The notes beneath the pieces were generated by a model. That model saw nothing but the letters and a program-made list of their open reading frames with translations. It was not told the DNA's origin and did no database searches. This document shows, in pieces, positions 57,798 to 64,000 of a stretch of 64,000 bases of DNA. Location of the stretch: the NCBI GenBank assembly GCA_900074885.1, contig FJUW01000001.1, positions 682,001 to 746,000 on the forward strand. The letters are read 5' to 3'. This stretch comes from Rhynchosporium graminicola. Lineage: Eukaryota > Ascomycota > Leotiomycetes > Helotiales > Ploettnerulaceae. The position numbers and the translations under genes were made by a program. The first letter of the stretch is position 1. The number at the start of each line of letters is the position of its first letter.

Positions 57798-60091
57798 TCA
57801 TAGGCACTCTGCAGCCCAAGTCCGCTTGAAGGTTCTTCTCTTAACACGTGGAAGATGACCCCAAGCGCCAACACATTTAACCATATCGAATAAGGAGAAA
57901 GCCAGCCAAAGTACGAAACTTATGACCCCAAAGAGGACGAATGGAACAATACTATAGAGTACGATGTCTGCTTAGATGTTATTTTAAGGTCAAAAGAATG
58001 TCGTAATAGTATAAACTTACAAACCAAACCCCCACTTCGGATCGAGACGTCCAGGAGCTCCGTTCTCATGACTTCGTTGGCACCATCCCACTTCCAAGGA
58101 CCCACGAGTCGAAATTTGGTATTGAAATTGGATCCAAATGCCCATGTGAAACTCGTTCTGAACCCTAATCGAAGGATCGCAGTGAAAGAAGCGGCAGATC
58201 CCATATCAAGTGCGATTTGGTATGCATATGATTCGTGATCGACACCATACTTCTCATATTCTCGTCTCCCGGGCTGAATGTAGAGCTTATAATCGATATC
58301 CTTGGGCGGTTCGGCAGGTAGAAGATCTAGAATCGAGAGCACCCATAGCTGGGCTTGCATCTCCGAGAGAGGTGGTATGGCTCCAATAGCGGGCCTCACA
58401 AAACCGATGAACCCAACAGTTTCGTCTCCAGTCTTCCAAATACCACGCTTGTCGGCTTTCAGCGGAGTCCCATAACTAGCGTCAAGGAATGAGAATCTTT
58501 GAGAGTATCCAGTTGCAAAGATTACGATGTCCGGTCTGCAAGACTTGCCTCGCATCGTCTTCGCTTCTGGGCGACTAGACTCGACGAACTCGACAATTCC
58601 ATCCAGGGATATTGACTCCGGCCAAGGAGCTAAGTCAATTTTCCTATCGCCTGTGTTCTTGATGGGAATCTGACAAACGAAGGCTCTCATCCGGTCTACG
58701 AACGAATGTTTTCGATACTGTGCAGATATGTATGGAATCGCGTTACCCGACTTGGAAGGAATTACTTTTCATGTCAATACCACTCATGCATTCATTCTGG
58801 GCTTGTAGTGACGTACTGGCTGAAGCATGATACCGGCCATCAGATATTCCCCCAACCCACTGATCCAGACCATGGCGTGTCCCAGAGATGAGATACACCC
58901 CAAATTTGACAGAAACCCAGTCGTAATAATTCCACTGCCAGGGACTTTTCTGAAGGACAGCTACATCGTAAGTCAGCACTCTTGGCGATACATCAGGCAT
59001 TAGTGTATTGAATCATTAATCTTGAAATGTAAGACTAACGGTGGACATAAGCAGTGTCGAACAAGCTCATATGAGAGGTATCTGTAGGGATGTTCCTTTG
59101 TGCGGAAGATGACTTATTGAAGATACCAAATACTACCGGCACCGGAACAATCTCGTCTCGTTAGCAAGAGCGGCAAGTCTGACTGTCATCAGCAAACCTT
59201 TGGGGCAAAATAAAATCCATCACGGTGGCACAATGTGACGGACTTCGTTGGTGATGTTATACCAAGATACCCAAGATCCATTGCTGTCTCTCCCGCCCCA
59301 AGTATCATGATGTGTTTGTCGACTCCAAAATCTTGTCTCAATTTGAACGCTGAAGAATGAAACACTCGGGGAACGTTCTCAATTCCCCTAACAAGCGGAA
59401 TGTACGGATCTACTGTTGAAGGAAGTTGGTGTCAGTATTGCCTGGTCAGAACACTATAAAGCGTAGATAGCAGATAAGAGTAGAAAGATTGACTCGAAAG
59501 GAGGGTATGAACCCTCATGAAACCCAGATACGCTAGAAGGGGAAAATATGAGTCGGAGAGCACCCACCATGCAATCCTGAGCATATTGCGATTGCATCGC
59601 ATTCCCACGTTTCGATCTCACCATTGCGTGAAAAGTCAACCTTATGCCCGGCTCCTCGTCGCCTGACAGCGTGAACTCCTGTTGATAATCTGATATGAGG
59701 CCACAGCTTGAAATGAGTAGCATAACCCTCAAGATACGAGCAGAAAGCGGCTGCTGAAAGAAAATCCGGATCATCGGAAGAGTGGCGGAAATCGCTGAAC
59801 GCAGTTAAGTACTTGGAGGACACGAGCTACAAAAAATCAGAAGATTCATCGTGAGGGCCAGTATAAATCCCGATACACCCCAGAATATAAAACAGTAATA
59901 TTTGAAGGGTTCATGGCTTCACCAACCTCGGCATCCTCATACACTCGGTATCGAAAGGTACCTGCAATTGAGTCCTTAGCCTCGAATAGGACAGCTTCTA
60001 TTGGCTCGATTGGGTGGAATTCATGAGCGGTAATCAAATATTTCAGGGTGACAAGTCCAGAAGGACCACCCCCAATGACAGCAACTCGCAT
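57798..60091 (-). CDS. FAD/NADPH flavin monooxygenase (FMO-like)
   Basis: Seven exons on the minus strand: 59927-60091, 59568-59826, 59198-59412, 59040-59151, 58817-58960, 58021-58764 and 57798-57967; 602 residues. The N-terminus M-R-V-A-V-I-G-G-G-P-S-G-L is the FAD-binding GxGxxG. The NADPH site M-I-L-G-A-G-E-T-A-M-D-L and the late motif V-I-F-A-T-G-Y-S complete the class B monooxygenase pattern. The family oxygenates N or S centres of small molecules; the substrate is unknown. P-T-D-T-S-H-M-S-L-F-D-T-A-Y-V and NAIPYISAQYRKHSFVDRMR match fungal dimethylaniline-monooxygenase-type proteins. A C-terminal hydrophobic segment (about residues 550-573) may anchor it in the ER. Exon 6 must start at TAATTCC after an AAAAG acceptor to keep the frame. 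The head faces the tail of the GH115 gene. Confidence 0.88.
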
Positions 60092-60681
60092 TCTGTGCTG
60101 CTAGTTGGTCGTTATCAGGACTTAGTAGAGACAAAACTCCTTTGGTCTATCATTCAGTACTCGAACCGGTCAGCTAGGTGAAAGGGTCTCTGTGCCAGCG
60201 AGTAGAAGAAACTATAGGTAATCGCGCAGCCATTCCGGTCAGGAAGGAGGCGATCTATCCTATATACTGCAGCGCCAAGCTCAGCACATTGATCGTGCCG
60301 CGAATATTTACGTCTGCGTATATTCATGCAGCTTCCTGGTCCAGAGAGAAACGTCGGGGTTCGTATTCGCTCACACATGGAAGACCAATTTTGTTCCTGG
60401 CGGTCTTTGTTTAGCCGAGAGCACAACATGTCAGCATGCTGAGATGTTACTATTCCTACTGCGTATGGAGGCGTCCAATGGGAAGATAGCTTTAACAGCG
60501 TCCCGAGCTGACAATTGCTCGAGTGAAAAAAGTCCCTGGTAAGATACAAGTTCGATATCTTCGATGGAGAAAAAGTCTTCAAATAGTAGCATTAAGCAAT
60601 AATAACACATGAATGTATGTTGCTCAGAAATCCAATTCTGCTTTAATAAGCATCTGTCCAACCCCACCTCCTGTGGTTAAA
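60092..60681. other. Intergenic, no gene seen
   Basis: It is the upstream region of the monooxygenase and the 3' end of the GH115 gene, both minus strand. Only short ORFs are present. Confidence 0.5.
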
Positions 60682-63600
60682 TCAATTTCCTGTGGTAACG
60701 CCATCCTTGATATCAACCCCTGCAAAATTGTCTCCCTTGTACGTGCCCACCTTGTCGACACCTGCTCTGAAGCTTTCCGGTGGACCAAGATTACTTTTCA
60801 ACACGCCACCGAAGTCAATTATGATCTTCTGGAAAATAACTCCAGGCTCCACAGCCCAGATCTTCAGCGTGTGCTTGCCAGCCGTCGACAGAGTGTGGTT
60901 CGTTGACGTGGTCACTCCACTGCCAAATAATCCCCAGATGCCATCAGCAGCAGCGCCAAGTGCTCCCATGCCCGTGGCGAATTGTACGACTTGTGGAGCT
61001 TCGGCGTCGAAAGCGATACCATATGCCAAGGGACGTGCGGCCCCGTTTTGATTCATTGATGATGAAATATGGAGCGTGATGTTGATGGTGGGATAGCTAG
61101 CCAAGGAGAAGATATCATATTCGAGCACAGGACCTGTCCCTGCTGGTTGAGTAGGTGCGAGGACCGGCATCAAAGTGACGCCGGAGCGGGTGCGGCCATA
61201 GGATGAGAGAGTCATATACGAGACGTCCTTAACGGTTGAATTACGCGAGGCGTGTTCCGCTTCAATAGAGATATGTCTGTCGCTCTCCACGAAGCCGGTA
61301 AAACCGACTGGGATCGAAGGGTTGAAAATGGGCACTTGGATGATTGGTTGCTGGTAGAAGCCCCAGTTACAGGTTGAAGTTATATTAATATTAACTGTTG
61401 CGTTGCTTGGGGCGGCCGGGGCGGTAGCCCAGTCTACGGAGATGAAGACGCGTGTATCGGTCGCGTTGTTGCCTCCAGTGTGGCCGGTGTTTTGGGAGAG
61501 GCTCACATAGGATGCCGATGGGGAGAGAGTCCAGTCACACCCTGCTGTTCCGCGGGCGAAAATATCGATCCAGCGAGTTTTAGGGCCGTATGGATTCATT
61601 GGTTGAAGGACGAGTTTTCCGGCTGAGCCAGCGTGCAGTAAGGTCACATCATCGCCTGATAAGTAGCCATCACTTCCTTCCATGGCGACACCAATGTTAC
61701 CTCCTAGGGATGTTTCAAGATCTTGCACGAAGGACACAGGAGGTGCAGTATTTCGCATTACTTGTTGCCAGTATCCTGAGTCTCCAAGATGGGTTTCTAT
61801 GAACGTCAGGGCAGGAAGAGAAACGAGTGCGATTGTAAGTAAGAGGAAGCGACCACTTACGAGCAAGCATATGGTTCCACTTTCCACCTAATAACTTATG
61901 ATACCTGTCTGTAAGCTGTGCATCCGTCTTGAAAGCTTTCAAAACATCCATCGCAGCTTTGTTCGCCGAGTTCCTCTTTTGTAATGACCAATGGGAATTC
62001 TTAGCTGACCAGATGTACACCTGGTTAACAGCTTGTCCACCGAGAACAGGGTGTAGAATCAATTCATAGAACGCCGGCTGGGCAGTCTCTTCCAAAGAAT
62101 CATACACTCCCTGAGCATCGTTTGCCAGATGGTCCCACTGAGTGAGAATGGCGTCTGCTTCGTTATAGTTGAGGATGCTATAGGTATCTGGCCCGAGGAG
62201 CTCGTACTTTTTTCGACCAGCGTACATACTGTAGCGATCGAGAATTGAGGAAATGGCGTCGGAGTGTTCGGCTCCAAACTCGCGAGCAGCCCAAAGTTTC
62301 ATCCAAGTTAACGCACTATCATATCCCCATTTTGGGGTATCATATGCGAGATCCATAAAGTGTTCTATTGGGATTTCGAGAGCTTTAAGGTCGCCCACAT
62401 TAGCAATCCAAACGCGATCTGCTTGGCGGGCGTATGCGAGTTGCATCTACAAGGTCATTAGTGTTAGCATCATCGGGTGATAGCTTCTGCTTCTGACTTA
62501 CCTGCTCGACTGTCTTAGAGAGCTGAATAGTATTAATCCACTTATAACTCTTGAACCCTCCGACATAGTCGAAATGATAATACACTCCCGCACCACCACT
62601 TCTCGACGTCTCGTTCCCAATTGGAAGACGCCTGATATTGCCCCAGTTATCATCGGTCCATAAGAGTGTGACATGTTCCGGAACAGTTAAACCGAGTTGT
62701 TCGTAGTAGCCCTGGACTTCCTTATATAGACACCATAACTGCGGTATGTCACTCACTTTATTATTAGTGAAGACTTTAGCGAGAACTGCTTGCTGGGCTT
62801 TTATTGCCGCCTCGAGTACAGCAATAGCCTCGCTATCAGGAAGAGGAATCGGTGAATCTGAGAGTCCTCGTAGACCCACAGTGAAAAGGCTGTTCGCCGC
62901 ATATGGCTTTGCTCTTTCGGCACCGTATTCAAAGTAGGAATCGATAGAAGCGTTATTAGAGTGGTATGCCCTGCGAGACTCGTTAGCGTTTCTACATTTG
63001 ATCATTCTGTTGAGAGACTAGGAGCATCCACGTACCAAGCACCATTGCCGCCATATTGCCGGCCAAAATTGTTCCACTCGGCATCAGCGCGCAACATGGG
63101 TTCTGTCTTGTCAGCTCGCGTTCCGTATCTTAAGTAGGGAATTCAGACGCACCCGTGTGGCTACTTCCCATCACGATTCCAAAAGCATCAGCGAGCGGCT
63201 GGTTATCCGTATCGTCAGCATTGAACATGGAGGACCACATCGCAGGCCAGAGATAATTCGCTCTAAGTCTCAGTAGTAATTCAAACACTCTTGCATAGAA
63301 AAAGTGATTGAAACCAGCTCCGTACTGGCCGTCCGCGTAATTGGCCCTGAAATAATGTCAGCTTTTCAAATCTCAAACCCTTTCAAATGGGTAAGCTTGC
63401 AAGCATGGACAAGACAGAGATTGAATACATACTGAATCCAGCTCGTTAAGGCCGGCTTTTCATCATTAATGTATATACCTCTAAATTTAATACTCGGCGC
63501 CAACTGCACCTTCTTGCCTCCCTTAGCCCAAACACCATTGACTTTTCTTACGGGGACATCCGCCCACCAGTACCACGGACTAACGCCTAAGCCCTCACTA

Positions 63601-64000
63601 ACGTCATATAGACCATAGACCGAACCTCTAAGATCACTACCAGCGATAACAAGAGCGTGGTCGACGCCTGGCAGAGGAGAGACAATGACTTGAGAGATAA
63701 AGGACTCCCATTTTCCTCTGATAGGGGAGACATCGAGTTTGCCAGAGTCGATAAGGAAGTCTATGAGGGAGGATTTGCCGATTGTGCCAGCTATGATGAC
63801 GGTCTTCGTGGAAGCAGAAGAGGATGAGAGGAGGGTTGGGCCCGTGAAGAATTTGTCGGGACCGAGTGTGTACTATATAGCATTCAGAATTTATCATTTA
63901 TTCATCTTCTTGCTAGCTCGATCGCTCATTCATTCCGTGGGCGAACGTCGATGCTAGGGGGTAGGGGCTGGACTCACGTTTACGAAGCTCGTCACGGGCT
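60682..64000 (-). CDS. Glycoside hydrolase family 115 alpha-glucuronidase, 5' end outside window
   Basis: Partial: the N-terminus lies beyond the right edge. Exons on the minus strand: 63978-64000 (partial), 63433-63872, 63153-63346, 63036-63102, 62502-62970, 61861-62446 and 60682-61796, about 964 residues. GH115 enzymes remove (4-O-methyl)glucuronic acid from glucuronoxylan and are usually secreted. Recognisable are YDVSEGLGVSPWYWWADVPV, I-K-F-R-G-I-Y-I-N-D-E-K-P-A-L-T-S-W, L-R-A-N-Y-L-W-P-A-M-W, F-G-I-V-M-G-S-S-H-T-E-P-M, H-V-T-L-L-W-T-D-D-N-W-G-N-I-R-R-L-P and YHFDYVGGFKSYKWINT. The C-terminal 370 residues, rich in N-glycosylation sites, form the beta-rich domain after the barrel. The signal peptide cannot be checked. 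It indicates plant cell-wall use. Confidence 0.93.

Overview
The window is nuclear DNA of a filamentous ascomycete (Pezizomycotina). Genes are split by short introns, mostly 44-105 nt, with GTANGT-type donors and YAG acceptors. They alternate freely between strands and have no operons. The product set is fungal: fimbrin, Vac7, Wee1/Swe1, a YPR011C-type carrier and a GH115 enzyme. Scattered AGGTA/TACCT tracts and the style of the proteins suggest Leotiomycetes, but that placement is only inference. I see no prokaryotic, viral or intact transposon gene.

Left part (1-23.7 kb): a large MIT-domain protein (+), fimbrin SAC6 (-), a hotdog thioesterase (+), a RING-like/ankyrin-like protein of unknown role (+), an acyl-CoA:sterol acyltransferase (+), a DDHD-family phospholipase (+), an RRM/RS-domain splicing factor (-) and a mitochondrial carrier (-). 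Middle part (25-42 kb): ribosomal protein L18 (+), mitochondrial rRNA methyltransferase MRM2 (-), a coiled-coil nuclear-type protein with six 29-residue repeats (-), OST3/OST6 (+), a gene-poor island (32.3-36.2 kb) holding decayed pieces of a glutathione S-transferase and a CmcJ/GA4-desaturase-like gene, the coactivator SUB1/PC4 (-), a PXA-PX sorting nexin (+) and a DUF2256-DUF3253 protein (-). Right part (44-64 kb): VAC7 (+), SWE1/Wee1 (+), DIM1 (+), a flavin monooxygenase (-) and the 3' part of a GH115 alpha-glucuronidase (-) that runs off the window end.

Most genes are housekeeping: membrane lipid and vacuole control (ARE-type acyltransferase, DDHD lipase, sorting nexin, VAC7), cytoskeleton (fimbrin), RNA and ribosome work (splicing factor, L18, MRM2, DIM1), N-glycosylation (OST3) and cell cycle (SWE1). 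The accessory content is the monooxygenase, the GH115 enzyme and the pseudogene island. Intergenic regions are unusually rich in 4-, 5- and 6-bp microsatellites, above all the 2 kb before VAC7 and the 3.5 kb before SWE1.

Exon borders were placed by eye, by keeping the reading frame and matching known family sequence. For every multi-exon model the spliced length is a multiple of three, but nothing was tested against transcripts. I did not find a clearly new multi-gene system. The best leads are the GST/CmcJ relic pair, the 29-residue-repeat coiled coil, the DUF2256-DUF3253 fusion, the 5-bp repeat block at VAC7 and the uORF at SWE1.
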